DNA of 64,000 nucleotides from an uncultured Kiloniellaceae bacterium (GCA_947493695.1 CANLSF010000006.1:1-64000), one strand, 5' to 3'. Counted from the stretch's first letter, positions 36,550 to 46,033 are shown. Numbers and translations: made by a program. The notes: a model not told the origin generated them from the letters alone.

Positions 36550-37830
36550 GTGAACCTTAAGGTGCTCTACATCACGGTTCAGTTTCCGGTTCCATCCGAG
36601 ACCTTTGCCGCGGTGGAGATCCGGGCTCTGCGACGACAGCAAGCAAGCGTCTCGGTGGCCACGCTGAAGCCCGCCCGGCGTGAAAGCGACACCATGTTGC
36701 AGGAACATGGTTTGACCGATATTGAAATCGACCATAACTCGCTTGTCTCGAGCCTTCGGGGGTGCTGGATCGGGCTGCGCAACCCGCCCTTAACGATCAG
36801 GCTGCTGAAGGCAGTCTTTGCAACACAGGATTCGGCACCGCCATCCTCGTCGGCCAAAACCGGAATTGACGAGACCGGCACTGTCGAGCGTGAAAGCTCT
36901 AAGCGATCTATACTGAAAGGCCTTGCTCTAATTCCCAGATCGCTTGATCTTTTTGACAAAATCCGCCGAACCTCACCGGATATCGTTCATCTTTTCTGGG
37001 GGCATTACCCGAGCTTGGTGGGTTTACTGGTTCACGAGTTTCTTGAAGATGTGACCGTCTCGCTTTCTCTGGGCGCGTATGATCTGCACAGCCGGTATGG
37101 CCCGAGTATCGAACTCGCAAAAAAGGCGCCTGCTGTTTTTACACACGTCCAAGCCAATCGTCCGGTGCTCCGCAGCTTCGGTGTTGAAGACAACCGAATT
37201 CATGTCGTCTACCGCGGCATCGACATCCAAGAGCAGACACACGGAACAGAAGATGGAAAACCGCTCGATGTCCTCATCGTAGAGCGTCTTGTTCCCGCGA
37301 AACGCACATCTGACAGCCTAAAGGTTTTCCGGGAGGTTCGAGACAGTATCCCGACAGCCCGACTCACCATCGCCGGTGACGGGGCGGAACGTGAATCGCT
37401 CATGAAACAAGCTGCAGAACTAGGTCTCAAAGATGCCATCAGTTTTCTGGGTCATGTCAGCCACGGCAAGGTTTTTGAGCTCTGTTCCAAGTCAAAGGTT
37501 CTATTGAGCATGTCAGCTTCAGAACGTCTGCCAAACGCAGTTAAAGAAGCCATGCTGCGCGACTGTATCCCTGTTGTAGCCCACACCGTAGGAATTGAGG
37601 AGCTCATATCCGAAGGCAAGACCGGCTTCATTGTCGAACAGGGTAATCGGGCTCAGGCGGCGACCGCTGTTCTAAACTGCCTGCGGGATTGGGACGGCAG
37701 CGCCGCTCTGCGCACCGCTGCCCAGCGTCACATAAATGAGACTTTCGACAGTAACGCCGTCGCCCACCGGAGACGTAAGATATGGCAAAAGCTGTTAGAG
37801 CAGTCCGGCCGCTTGCCAGCGGATCAATGA
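36550..37830 (+). CDS. GT4 family glycosyltransferase
   Basis: The 426-residue GT-B protein has the donor-binding half PLDVLIVERLVPAKRTSDSLKVF, TIAGDGAERESLMKQAAELG, FLGHVSHGKVFELCSKSKVLL and SASERLPNAVKEAMLRDCIPVV, the last being the E-x7-E region. The N-terminal acceptor half starts NLKVLYITVQFPVPSETF, typical of exopolysaccharide GT4 enzymes of the colanic acid WcaL type. The start is GTG at 36550; an ATG seven bases upstream is out of frame. Its end overlaps the convergent glycosyltransferase gene by seven bases. Confidence 0.85.
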   Translation: MNLKVLYITVQFPVPSETFAAVEIRALRRQQASVSVATLKPARRESDTMLQEHGLTDIEIDHNSLVSSLRGCWIGLRNPPLTIRLLKAVFATQDSAPPSSSAKTGIDETGTVERESSKRSILKGLALIPRSLDLFDKIRRTSPDIVHLFWGHYPSLVGLLVHEFLEDVTVSLSLGAYDLHSRYGPSIELAKKAPAVFTHVQANRPVLRSFGVEDNRIHVVYRGIDIQEQTHGTEDGKPLDVLIVERLVPAKRTSDSLKVFREVRDSIPTARLTIAGDGAERESLMKQAAELGLKDAISFLGHVSHGKVFELCSKSKVLLSMSASERLPNAVKEAMLRDCIPVVAHTVGIEELISEGKTGFIVEQGNRAQAATAVLNCLRDWDGSAALRTAAQRHINETFDSNAVAHRRRKIWQKLLEQSGRLPADQ

Positions 37831-38927
37831 AGAGCTTGCTCCAAGGTGTCGGCGAAGAGCCTAGCGACGTTTTTGTCTTCAAACTGAGGCGGTAGAAGGC
37901 TTGGACGCAAATCCGTATGATCGCTGCGCTCAACTTTTCCGATTGCCTGAGCCAGTTCCTGTTCGGAAGATGTAAGCTTCAAGGCATCGTCGGTGAGCAC
38001 GTCCGTCAGGTCAGCGACGCCGCCCGCCGTCCGGGTTGAAATCACCGGCGCGCCGCAGGCAAGCGCCTCTAAAACGACATTGGGGAAACCTTCCCAACGG
38101 GAAGACATGATCACCGCATCCGCACCAGCGAAGGCCGGGCCCAGTTGCTTTTCGAAACCGGCAAACCGAACACGCTCGTCAAGCTGGAGCTTGCTGCAAA
38201 GGCCCTTCAGCGACTGTTCTTCAGGGCCATCTCCGTAAATCGTTAGGAAAATGTCTTCGGACGTTTCCGCCAAAACCCGCAAGAGATTGTCGTAGCCCTT
38301 AGCGCGGATAAGACGGCCTGCCGCAACCAGCCGACGGCCTGACCCGGGATCGCGAAAGGGTTTTTCGGCAGACTTTCGCAGGGACGAAGCAGCCACGGGA
38401 TTCGGCAAGAGCACCATGCGACGCGGCTCCACGCCGTAGAGCCGGCAAAAATCGTTCTGCACCTCCCGGTTCAAGCAAATTAATCTGTCAGCATGCCTGA
38501 TCAGGGCGGCGTACCCCCAATGTAACAATCGACTATGTTTTGCGTCCGGCAGACTCTTTGAAGGCGTTGTCGACTCGCGAACCACTATCTTGAGTCCAGC
38601 GGGCAACAGGACTCTGCCTGCGAGCAGCGCAAGGCTTACGTAGTTATGGGACGCAAAAACCAAGGACGGGCGCCGTTTCCGGATCAATTGCAGCAGCGGC
38701 AAAAACGCCGATCTAAGCCGCGTTACACCGAGATTGTGCAGCTTCAGGTCCGGCGGCACGAGGTCCGTGAATTCGCCCCTACCGTCGAACACCACAAGTT
38801 CCGGCGCGAAGCGCGTGCGATCGAGCAGAGACAAAAGTGTTAATACCACCCGCTCGGCACCACCGGCTTTAAAGTTGGGCAGAACGAAAAGAATAGGGAT
38901 CGGCTGCCGATCACCGGACGATTTCAT
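37824..38927 (-). CDS. GT4 family glycosyltransferase
   Basis: The 367-residue product opens with IPILFVLPNFKAGGAERVVL, the classic start of the WbpH/PimA-like GT4 group, and carries VAAGRLIRAKGYDNLLRVLA, TIYGDGPEEQSLKGLC, VRFAGFEKQLG and MSSRWEGFPNVVLEALACGAPVI (E-x7-E). I chose ATG 38927 since the family begins just before this motif; an upstream in-frame ATG at 39059 would add 44 residues without homology. It is a single minus-strand gene between plus-strand glycan genes. The sugar is unknown. Confidence 0.85.
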   Translation of the reverse strand: MKSSGDRQPIPILFVLPNFKAGGAERVVLTLLSLLDRTRFAPELVVFDGRGEFTDLVPPDLKLHNLGVTRLRSAFLPLLQLIRKRRPSLVFASHNYVSLALLAGRVLLPAGLKIVVRESTTPSKSLPDAKHSRLLHWGYAALIRHADRLICLNREVQNDFCRLYGVEPRRMVLLPNPVAASSLRKSAEKPFRDPGSGRRLVAAGRLIRAKGYDNLLRVLAETSEDIFLTIYGDGPEEQSLKGLCSKLQLDERVRFAGFEKQLGPAFAGADAVIMSSRWEGFPNVVLEALACGAPVISTRTAGGVADLTDVLTDDALKLTSSEQELAQAIGKVERSDHTDLRPSLLPPQFEDKNVARLFADTLEQALH

Positions 38928-39259
38928 CGATACGTCGCCTGACCTTACCGCATTTTCCTGAAAGAGCTCGTTACCGCGTCTCACCGGACGATGCAAGCGG
39001 ATCGCGCATTCTCTATCACAGCTGTCTCCAGAGCCACGTATGCCGCGAAAGAACCACAACGGCGGGAGGCTTGCTTGAAATCCGCAGGAAAGCTAGAAGA
39101 ACCGCACGCATAGCCGACTGTGCCGGATGAGTTGCATAGAGAGTCTGATTTAAAGGTGTTGAGAAGAGATCCCAGTGCAATGACAAACTGCATTACCCTC
39201 GCTATCGATCATTCATAGGTACTTTTTTTGACTGGTTCCACTGTAAGGTTCATTCTTCC

Positions 39260-40015
39260 TTGCCCCTCGTTTCTGTTATAACCCCCGCTTACAAGGCCGC
39301 CCGGTTTATCGGCGAAACCATTGCCTCCGTAAAGGCGCAGAGCCTTGACGACTGGGAAATGATCATCGCGGACGACTGCTCGCCTGATGAGACCTGCAAA
39401 ATCGTATCGGAACTTGCTGCGAAAGATCCACGTATCATTCTGGTACGGCAGGAAAGCAACAGCGGACCGGCGGCGGCGCGAAACGCCGCGCTGGCGCATG
39501 CGAGCGGTCGCTATATTGCTTTCCTCGACAGCGACGATCTCTGGCTGCAGAAGAAACTCGAAAATCAGGTCAACTTCATGGCCATCAAGGACTGTGCAAT
39601 CTCCTACACCCAGTACCGCCGCCTTTCGGAGGACGGCAAAACACTGGGCCGTCTGATCTGCCCGCCAGCAAGTCAGACCTATGGTCAGGCACTCAAAAAC
39701 GCTGCAATCCCGAATCTGACTTCTATGGTCGACACGGAAAAAACCGGCCCGATCAGGATCAACGAAGCCGGTTACCGCGCCCACGACTACATTCTCTGGC
39801 TATCTCTGCTGCGCCAGGGCCATGCGGCCCACTGCCTGCAGGAGGATCTTGCCCGTTACCGTTCAGTGATCGGCTCGATTTCCAGCTCGCACCGCCGCTC
39901 GGCCTACTGGGTCTGGCGGATCTACCGGGATATAGAAAAACTCTCATTGCCCCATGCCGCATGGTGCCTGCTGCATTATGCCAGCCACGCACTCATGAAA
40001 CGCCGGGTGTTCTGA
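39260..40015 (+). CDS. GT2 family glycosyltransferase
   Basis: The 251-residue protein is a GT-A inverting transferase: PLVSVITPAYKAARFIGETI, MIIADDCSPDET, PAAARNAALAHASGRYIAFLDSDDLW (DxD metal motif) and HDYILWLSLLRQG. Length and motifs match WfaP/ExoO-like GT2 enzymes for surface polysaccharide. The start appears to be TTG at 39260, with AAGG some 12 bases before it; no in-frame ATG exists before the family start. It is followed after four bases by the epimerase gene and so opens the unit GT2 - SDR - waaA - small membrane protein. Confidence 0.85.
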   Translation: MPLVSVITPAYKAARFIGETIASVKAQSLDDWEMIIADDCSPDETCKIVSELAAKDPRIILVRQESNSGPAAARNAALAHASGRYIAFLDSDDLWLQKKLENQVNFMAIKDCAISYTQYRRLSEDGKTLGRLICPPASQTYGQALKNAAIPNLTSMVDTEKTGPIRINEAGYRAHDYILWLSLLRQGHAAHCLQEDLARYRSVIGSISSSHRRSAYWVWRIYRDIEKLSLPHAAWCLLHYASHALMKRRVF

Positions 40016-40019
40016 CCTC

Positions 40020-41006
40020 ATGAATTCGCGCCGTGAAATAGGCCTGAAGCATGTGCTGATCACCGGCGCCAATGGCTTTGTCGGCCGAAACCTCTGCGGC
40101 ACTCTCTCGGAAAGCGGCTTCAGCGTTCGTGCGGCACTGCGCAGCGAGAGCGCAGGACCGACCCTTGCGCATATCGCGCCGACGCTCGAAACCGTCATCA
40201 CCGGAGATCTGGACAATGCGACGGACTGGCGCGCGGCGCTCAGCGGCGTCGATGCGGTGGTTCATTGCGCCGCCCGCGTCCACATTCTGGAAGAAACCGC
40301 CGAGGACCCTCTAGAGGCCTTTCGAACGGTCAATGTGGCGGGCAGTCAGAACCTCGCCCGCCAGGCAGCGGACGCCGGCGTGAAACACTTCGTCTTTCTC
40401 AGCTCAATCGGCGCACGGGTTGCACAGGAAGACTCCATTGCCACACCCTACCAGATCAGCAAACTGGAGGCGGAAAACGCTCTGCGTGAGATCGCGATGG
40501 CTAGCGGGATGAACCTCACTCTTTTGCGCCCGCCTCTGATTTACGGTGCGGATGCTCCAGGAAACTTCGCCCTGTTGGTCAAAATCATCGAGAGCGGTTT
40601 ACCGCTCCCTCTGGCTTCAGTGCGGAACCGGCGCGCCTTTCTGTACGTCGGCAATCTCTGCGATGCAGTTCGCCGCTGTCTGGAGCAAAACGCCGGAAGT
40701 CAGGCCCGCTACGAAATCGCCGACGGACCCGGTGTCTCGACGCCTGATCTGATCCGGACGCTGGCCGCGGCGCTTGGACGTTCCACCCGCCTCTGGCACT
40801 GTCCTCTCTGGCTGCTCCGCGCGACCGCAAAACTCTTTGGACGCAGCGCCACCCTCGAGCGCCTTACCAGCTCACTCGAAACAGACCTCGCACCTCTTGA
40901 GCGCGATCTGAACTGGACTCCCCCCTGGGACCTGAAAGCGGGCCTCGCCGCCAGCTTCGCGCAGGACGCAAACACCAGAGCAACCTCTGCCAAGAGGAGG
41001 GACTAA
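40020..41006 (+). CDS. NAD-dependent sugar epimerase/reductase (SDR family)
   Basis: The 328-residue extended SDR has HVLITGANGFVGRNLC for NAD binding, VVHCAARVHILEETAEDP, FVFLSSIGARV with the catalytic Ser, and TPYQISKLEAE with the YxxxK pair. The sequence is close to the group of WbpV/UDP-4-keto-sugar reductases and epimerases that prepare the first sugar of O-antigen, often beside a WbpL-type initiating transferase, which is not present here. It ends at TAA, two bases before the likely CTG start of waaA. Confidence 0.85.
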   Translation: MNSRREIGLKHVLITGANGFVGRNLCGTLSESGFSVRAALRSESAGPTLAHIAPTLETVITGDLDNATDWRAALSGVDAVVHCAARVHILEETAEDPLEAFRTVNVAGSQNLARQAADAGVKHFVFLSSIGARVAQEDSIATPYQISKLEAENALREIAMASGMNLTLLRPPLIYGADAPGNFALLVKIIESGLPLPLASVRNRRAFLYVGNLCDAVRRCLEQNAGSQARYEIADGPGVSTPDLIRTLAAALGRSTRLWHCPLWLLRATAKLFGRSATLERLTSSLETDLAPLERDLNWTPPWDLKAGLAASFAQDANTRATSAKRRD

Positions 41007-41008
41007 CC

Positions 41009-42301
41009 CTGTCCAAATCTCTTCTCGCCTCCACGGTCTTTGCACTCTACCGCAGTTTCGGGGTCCTCGGCGCTCCTCTAATCAAGCGCCACATGGCAAA
41101 ACGCGTTGCGCGCGGCAAAGAGGATAGCGAACGCATCGACGAACGCTTCGGGGTCGGCAAGTCTCCACGCCCCGAGGGCAAACTTATCTGGATTCACGGG
41201 GCAAGTGTCGGTGAGTCGGTATCCGCATTGCCCCTGATCGAACGCCTGCGAAGCAACCGGCCCGAGTTGAAGATTCTGGTCACCACCGGCACTGTGACCT
41301 CGGCACAGGTGATGGCCCGGCGCCTCCCCGAGGGGGTCATTCACCGGTTCGCGCCAATCGACACTTCGACCGCGGTGCGCGGCTTCTTCGATCACTGGCA
41401 TCCGGATCTGGGATTGATGATCGAATCCGAGTTCTGGCCGAACCTTTTGCTTGAAGCGCGCCGCCGCAAGGTACCTCTGCATTTGATCAACGGTCGTATG
41501 TCACCGAAATCCTTTAAGGGCTGGAAACGTTCCGGGCCGGTGTTTCGGGCACTACTGCGGAGTTTTGACGGAATCCAGGCTCAATCGCCCGAGGATCAGC
41601 AGCACTTTCAGGCGCTGGGTTTTAAGGACTGCACGTCGCCAGGCAATCTGAAGTTCGCCGCGCCGACCCTGGAAGCCGACCCGGAGGCGCTTGAGAAGAT
41701 CCGCGCAGAGATGGCTGACCGGCCCGGCTGGCTGCTCTATTCCAGTCACCCGGGTGAAGAGCTCATGGCCATTGAGGCCCATCGGCAGATCGCCTGGAAA
41801 ATACCGAACCTTCTGACCACGATCGTGCCCCGCCACCCAGAGCGGGGGCCGATCCTCGCCGAAGAACTCCGCGCCAACAACATGAACGTCATCCTGCGCA
41901 GCAAAGGCAAACCCCTGACGGCGGAGACTGAGGTTTACGTAGCTGATTCCCTGGGTGAACTCGGTCTCTGGTTCCGCCTGAACCGGGTTGCCGTGATCGG
42001 TGGCAGTTTAATGCCCAAGGGTGGACAGAACCCAATAGAAGCCGCCCGTCTCGGCTGTGCGCTGATCTGCGGTCCACACACCGGCAATTTCGTACGGATC
42101 GTCGAGGACATGATCGCCGCCGGCGCTCTCAATCGGATCACCGGCCGTATGGGCACGCTGGCAGTCGCCATTGCAAGACTCCTGCGGGAACCCGAGACGG
42201 CGGAAGAAATGGGCCGCGCCGCCCGCAGCTACGCCGAGGACCAGAATGAAACCCTGGAGCGGATCATGGCACTGCTGGAGACCCCTCTGGACCAGATATA
42301 G
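41009..42301 (+). CDS. waaA: 3-deoxy-D-manno-octulosonic acid (Kdo) transferase
   Basis: The 430-residue GT30 enzyme adds Kdo to the lipid A precursor at the inner membrane. It has IWIHGASVGESVSALPLIERL, TTGTVTSAQVMARRLP, ESEFWPNLLLEA, HPERG and a C-terminal GGSLMPKGGQNPIEAARLG. ATG 41093 would remove the conserved N-terminal membrane anchor; read upstream in frame, the sequence SKSLLASTVFALYRSFGVLG supplies it, and the only possible start before it is CTG 41009, with AGGAGG about ten bases upstream and the previous stop two bases away. A CTG start is rare and is my inference. Family assignment is firm. Confidence 0.85.
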   Translation: MSKSLLASTVFALYRSFGVLGAPLIKRHMAKRVARGKEDSERIDERFGVGKSPRPEGKLIWIHGASVGESVSALPLIERLRSNRPELKILVTTGTVTSAQVMARRLPEGVIHRFAPIDTSTAVRGFFDHWHPDLGLMIESEFWPNLLLEARRRKVPLHLINGRMSPKSFKGWKRSGPVFRALLRSFDGIQAQSPEDQQHFQALGFKDCTSPGNLKFAAPTLEADPEALEKIRAEMADRPGWLLYSSHPGEELMAIEAHRQIAWKIPNLLTTIVPRHPERGPILAEELRANNMNVILRSKGKPLTAETEVYVADSLGELGLWFRLNRVAVIGGSLMPKGGQNPIEAARLGCALICGPHTGNFVRIVEDMIAAGALNRITGRMGTLAVAIARLLREPETAEEMGRAARSYAEDQNETLERIMALLETPLDQI

Positions 42302-42316
42302 CTGGCGGAAACACGG

Positions 42317-42610
42317 ATGTACTTCCTGGTCACGACAATTGTCGGCTTCTACCAGCGTAGCGCCTACTGGATCCTAAAGAAGCACCGTGAACGGTCGGTC
42401 GTAAACACTGGCCTGCTCATCTGCGCCTTCCTTTGGTATGCCCTGGGCATTCCCTTTCTCCTCTCGCCCTTTCTCCCATTCATGACCACTTTGACTATTC
42501 TGCTCATACCCATCGGCCCCCTGGGTCAGTGTCTGCAAGCGGAAATAAAAGACGAGAAAGCAAGACGGCGTAAAGAGATGTTGGATAAAGTCCTTGAGGG
42601 TGACGATTGA
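42317..42610 (+). CDS. Small membrane protein, unknown
   Basis: The 97-residue protein has a hydrophobic N-terminal segment (YFLVTTIVGFY), two stronger membrane segments (about 33-53 and 55-72) and a charged C-terminal tail rich in Lys, Arg and Glu (DEKARRRKEMLDK). It starts 15 bases after the waaA stop and is probably cotranscribed. I recognise no family. The context suggests a helper in lipopolysaccharide assembly, but nothing in the sequence shows that. Confidence 0.6.
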   Translation: MYFLVTTIVGFYQRSAYWILKKHRERSVVNTGLLICAFLWYALGIPFLLSPFLPFMTTLTILLIPIGPLGQCLQAEIKDEKARRRKEMLDKVLEGDD

Positions 42611-42724
42611 AACACCTCCGTTGCGCCGGGACAGAACTTGTCGTCTCGTGAAATGGCCCCCTCGCGACAGCAGGTCCGGAAGCCTTGAGCGACATAGGGC
42701 GTTTTCAGACAAGAGGATAGCATA

Positions 42725-43312
42725 GTGACCGAAGAAGAAACCGAAGATCGTCTTGCCGAAGCACGGGCACTCATCGACGTCAGCTGGAACATCAGCGACG
42801 ACGACCGCCGTGAAACAGTTTTTGGCTGGATCAATGACCTCCTAGCGCCCCTGGTGAATGCAGGAAACCCCGATGCAATCTTCTGGCTGGAAACCATCTC
42901 CACCGGAGAGGACGCCTCGCTGAGCGAGGAAGAAGCACTGGCGCGCTACCGCGAGCACATTACAAAACTTGCAGATCAAAACCATACAGAGGCTATGTTT
43001 CGCCTGTCGCTCCTCTTGCACGGCGAGGGAAATTTTGCCCCCGCCGCGGACTACTGCAAGCGCGCCGCCGCCGATGGACATGCCTATGCCAACTGGTGTT
43101 GTGGTCTGGATCTCCTCGCGGGCCAGGGCGTCACGCGCGACGAGGCACTTGGTCTCAAATACATCCAGACAGCGGCTGAGTTGTATTTTGAAGGTGCCCT
43201 GAAATTCATGGCGGACGCTCATACCTTTGGCCAGCACGGCTTTCCGGTTGATACGGCTGAAGCTGCAAACTGGCACCGCAAACTGAGCGACCCGAAGGTG
43301 ATCCCGTTTTGA
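42725..43312 (+). CDS. SEL1-like repeat protein
   Basis: The 195-residue all-helical protein has SEL1-type repeats in its second half: AMFRLSLLLHGEG, AADYCKRAAADGHAYANWCCGLDLLAGQG and ALGLKYIQTAAELYFEGALKFMADA. SEL1 repeats are protein-binding superhelices. There is no signal peptide, so it is likely cytoplasmic. The start is GTG at 42725 with GAGG about nine bases before. The N-terminal 60 residues are acidic and less regular. Its partner is unknown; it is probably an independent unit after a 114-base gap. Confidence 0.7.
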   Translation: MTEEETEDRLAEARALIDVSWNISDDDRRETVFGWINDLLAPLVNAGNPDAIFWLETISTGEDASLSEEEALARYREHITKLADQNHTEAMFRLSLLLHGEGNFAPAADYCKRAAADGHAYANWCCGLDLLAGQGVTRDEALGLKYIQTAAELYFEGALKFMADAHTFGQHGFPVDTAEAANWHRKLSDPKVIPF

Positions 43313-43641
43313 GGCTTCCGGTTGGAATGTCTCAGCAACGCCTCCCCCACCCACGGCTTTCAAACCAAAAGACCACGCTACACGCGCCTACTAAAACGGG
43401 ATCTGGGTTCAAAAAAATCTTCGCACACTATTGGTTGCAAAGATAATTTCCCAGCAACAATTAACTGGTTACGACAAAAGGATTTTTTATAAAAAAATCC
43501 AATAAGTTGTTCTGAAACCCCATCATAGGTGCTCGTCCGATAATAGTTCCTAAGACTAGAATTTACCGTCTTTTAAAAATTAGAGCCTAAACCACTGGGA
43601 GTACTCTCACGCTCTTTGTTACTCTGAATGGAATTTTCAAA
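43313..43641. other. Intergenic region, AT-rich
   Basis: This is about 330 bases, with a perfect AT hairpin at 43482-43502 (GGATTTTTT/AAAAAATCC). The hairpin is mostly A-T pairs and is not a convincing terminator. The promoter of the Cache-domain gene should be near 43560-43630. Confidence 0.45.
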
Positions 43642-44091
43642 ATGAAGATCAAGTTTATTGCAGCTCTCTTGAGCCTGGTTCTTGGCTTTGCCAACACAGT
43701 TACAGCCAACACCAATGCTTCCCCGGACGAAGCTAAGAACATGGCCGTTAAAGCCGCCACCTACATGGAACAGAACGGTGCGGATGCCGCGATCGCAGCC
43801 TTCATGGCTCCCGGTGGCGAATGGCACGACCGCGATCTCTATGTTTTCGTGATCGGCGACGACGGCACCATGATGGCGCACGGTGCCAAAGCGACACTGG
43901 TCGGCCGTAACGTCAATGCCCTGAAAGACGTCGACGGTAAGCCTTTCGTGACTGAGTTCCTGAAAATCGATGGCGAAGACTGGGTTGACTACAAGTGGCA
44001 GAACCCGACGACCAAAGCCGTTGAGCAGAAGACAAGCTACATCGTACGGGTCGGCGACAAGGTTGTCGGCGTGGGCGCTTACGCTCAGTAA
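43642..44091 (+). CDS. Secreted single-Cache-domain protein
   Basis: The 149-residue protein has a signal peptide (about 1-22, ending FANTVTA) and a single Cache-type sensor domain: DAAIAAFMAPGGEWHDRDLYVFVIGDDGTMMAHG and LVGRNVNALKDVDGKPFVTEFL are the usual strands and loop of sCache_2. Such domains normally form the outer part of a chemoreceptor or kinase and bind small carboxylates. Here it is a free periplasmic protein directly before a chemoreceptor gene, so it may bind the ligand and then dock onto that receptor. There is no membrane anchor beyond the signal. Confidence 0.78.
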   Translation: MKIKFIAALLSLVLGFANTVTANTNASPDEAKNMAVKAATYMEQNGADAAIAAFMAPGGEWHDRDLYVFVIGDDGTMMAHGAKATLVGRNVNALKDVDGKPFVTEFLKIDGEDWVDYKWQNPTTKAVEQKTSYIVRVGDKVVGVGAYAQ

Positions 44092-44161
44092 ATCGCTCTA
44101 AACCATCGAGCGGATCGTTTCCTCCTTCCGGCGCGATCCTGCTCCCGTACGCGAATGTGAA

Positions 44162-44205
44162 CCCGGATCTGTCTCAATCTCACGCAGCGAGAGACGCGAT
44201 CCGGG
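44162..44205. other. Hairpin between the Cache-protein and MCP genes
   Basis: CCCGGATC (44162-44169) pairs with GATCCGGG (44198-44205), and inside it GTCTC pairs with GAGAC. No T-run follows. In a joint transcript it would separate the two genes and could protect or attenuate the message, giving different amounts of each protein. Confidence 0.5.
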
Positions 44206-44232
44206 ATCACGGTCATTCAGGTAGATAACCAC

Positions 44233-45969
44233 ATGTTTCAGCTCAATAACGCCTCTATCCGCATCAAGTCCCTGATCGCACCGGGCATCGCCGTCCTTGC
44301 GATGCTTGCGGTCACTGCCGCCTTCCTGGTCAGTTTCGAGCGCAGCAGCGCCCTTGAGACCGAGGCAGCAACAGCTATTTCCCAGGCGACAACGATCAAC
44401 GCGGTCGAGGCAGATCTGAATCTGGCGCATGCATCGATCCTGCGGGCCAACCTCTGGACCACGAATTCGGTGCCCCAGGAAAACATCGACAAGGTGACCG
44501 CACAGGCCCGCGCCGTTCTACTGCGTATGCGCGAGGGCATCGACGGTATGCTGGCTGACCAGTCCGCAGAAGCCGGCGCTGAAAACGCTGAAACGGCCGG
44601 TGAAAATTCAGAAGAACCGACGCCGTCCCAACTCGACAGTGTTTCTGAAGGCCTCGCGGCATATAGCGCCGTCGGTGGTGCCGTGCTCGACGACATGGCC
44701 ATCGATCCTTTTCTTGCCACCATGACGCTTAACGACGCAGAAGATAAACTCACACACCTCTCCACCCTCCTGGCGGAAACCGCGCAGTCCATGCAGACGC
44801 GCGCCGAAGACCTGCAGGCCCAGGCCCGTGCAAGTCTGTTCCAGCAGATGGTGATCGTGCTGTCGGTCCTGGCCATCGGCGCCGCCATGTCGCTCGGCGC
44901 AGCCTTCCTCATGGCCCGCGCGATTTCGGGTCCGGTCACCGGTCTGACCGCGGTCATGACCCGACTGGCGGACAAAGACACGTCTGTTGAGATTCCGAAC
45001 CGTGGTCAGAAGGACGAGATCGGCCAGATGGCCGGTGCGGTACAGATCTTTAAGGACAACGCCATCGAACAGCAGCGTCTCGAAGAAGCCGCCGCAACCG
45101 AGAGCGCCGCAAAGGAGCAGCGCGCAGCGGCAATCGAAAGCCTCATCAGCAGCTTCGACCAGACCGTTTCGGACATCCTGCAGTCGGTCTCCAACTCTGC
45201 CGGCGGCCTCGACGATACCGCACAGCGCATGTCTTCCGTCGCGGAGCAGACCAAGACCCAGTCAAACGCCGCCGCCATGGCCTCGGGCCAGACCACGGAG
45301 AATGTTCAGACCGTTGCCGCAGCATCTGAGGAACTCGCCAGCTCGATCCAGGAGATCAGCCGACAGGTCGCTCAGTCCAAGGACATCGCCGACGAGGCCG
45401 TTTCCGAGGCCAAGGGCACCAACGACAAGGTGCAGGGTCTCGCCGACATGGCAAAGAAAATCAGCGAGGTCGTGACCCTGATCCAGGACATCGCGGAGCA
45501 GACTAATCTGCTCGCCCTGAACGCGACGATTGAGGCAGCCCGCGCGGGCGAAGCCGGCAAAGGCTTCGCCGTGGTCGCCAGTGAGGTCAAGAATCTCGCC
45601 ACCCAGACCGCCGGCGCCACCGAGGAGATCGGCGCACAGGTCAGCTCGATCCAGGAAGCGACCAACAGCGCCGCGGAGGCGATCTCCAGCATCGGCGGCA
45701 CCATCGAAAAGATCAACGAAATCACCACCGGTATTGCCGCCGCGGTCGAGGAGCAGAGCGCCGCGACAGGTGAGATTTCCAGCAACGCTCAGCGCGCCGC
45801 CAGCGGCACGCAGGAAACCTCCAGCACCGTCACCGAAGTGGCTGAAGCCGCCGAACAGACCGGCAGCGCATCCGGCGAAGTGCTCACCGCCGCCCGGGAA
45901 CTCAGCAGCCAGTCCGACACCCTGCGCAGCGAGATCGAGCAGTTCCTGAGCGGTATCCGCGCGGCTTAA
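44233..45969 (+). CDS. Methyl-accepting chemotaxis protein
   Basis: The 578-residue receptor has a membrane helix at about 13-35, a periplasmic part of some 170 residues without a clear Cache fold, a second membrane helix near 206-228 (VIVLSVLAIGAAMSLGAAFL), a HAMP domain (ISGPVTGLTAVMTRLADKD) and a signalling coiled coil whose tip has IAEQTNLLALNATIEAARAG, the CheW/CheA-binding hairpin. It lacks a CheR/CheB-docking pentapeptide at the end (it ends FLSGIRAA). It lies 141 bases after the gene for a secreted Cache protein, which may be its ligand carrier. Ligand unknown. Confidence 0.92.
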   Translation: MFQLNNASIRIKSLIAPGIAVLAMLAVTAAFLVSFERSSALETEAATAISQATTINAVEADLNLAHASILRANLWTTNSVPQENIDKVTAQARAVLLRMREGIDGMLADQSAEAGAENAETAGENSEEPTPSQLDSVSEGLAAYSAVGGAVLDDMAIDPFLATMTLNDAEDKLTHLSTLLAETAQSMQTRAEDLQAQARASLFQQMVIVLSVLAIGAAMSLGAAFLMARAISGPVTGLTAVMTRLADKDTSVEIPNRGQKDEIGQMAGAVQIFKDNAIEQQRLEEAAATESAAKEQRAAAIESLISSFDQTVSDILQSVSNSAGGLDDTAQRMSSVAEQTKTQSNAAAMASGQTTENVQTVAAASEELASSIQEISRQVAQSKDIADEAVSEAKGTNDKVQGLADMAKKISEVVTLIQDIAEQTNLLALNATIEAARAGEAGKGFAVVASEVKNLATQTAGATEEIGAQVSSIQEATNSAAEAISSIGGTIEKINEITTGIAAAVEEQSAATGEISSNAQRAASGTQETSSTVTEVAEAAEQTGSASGEVLTAARELSSQSDTLRSEIEQFLSGIRAA

Positions 45970-45990
45970 AGAGGCGCGCAAAAAAACAAC

Positions 45991-46033
45991 AGGCCGACGG
46001 ACTGTCGCAACAACGATCCGCCGGCCTTTTTTT
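45991..46033. terminator. Bidirectional rho-independent terminator
   Basis: AGGCCGACGGA pairs with TCCGCCGGCCT around a 15-base loop; TTTTTTT follows on the plus strand and a run of A precedes it at 45980-45986, which serves the minus strand. It separates the convergent MCP gene and the 1036-codon gene. Confidence 0.85.

Noticed and set aside
43482-43502. Perfect AT hairpin as a terminator
   Set aside because: The stem is almost only A-T pairs and no separate T-run follows on either strand.
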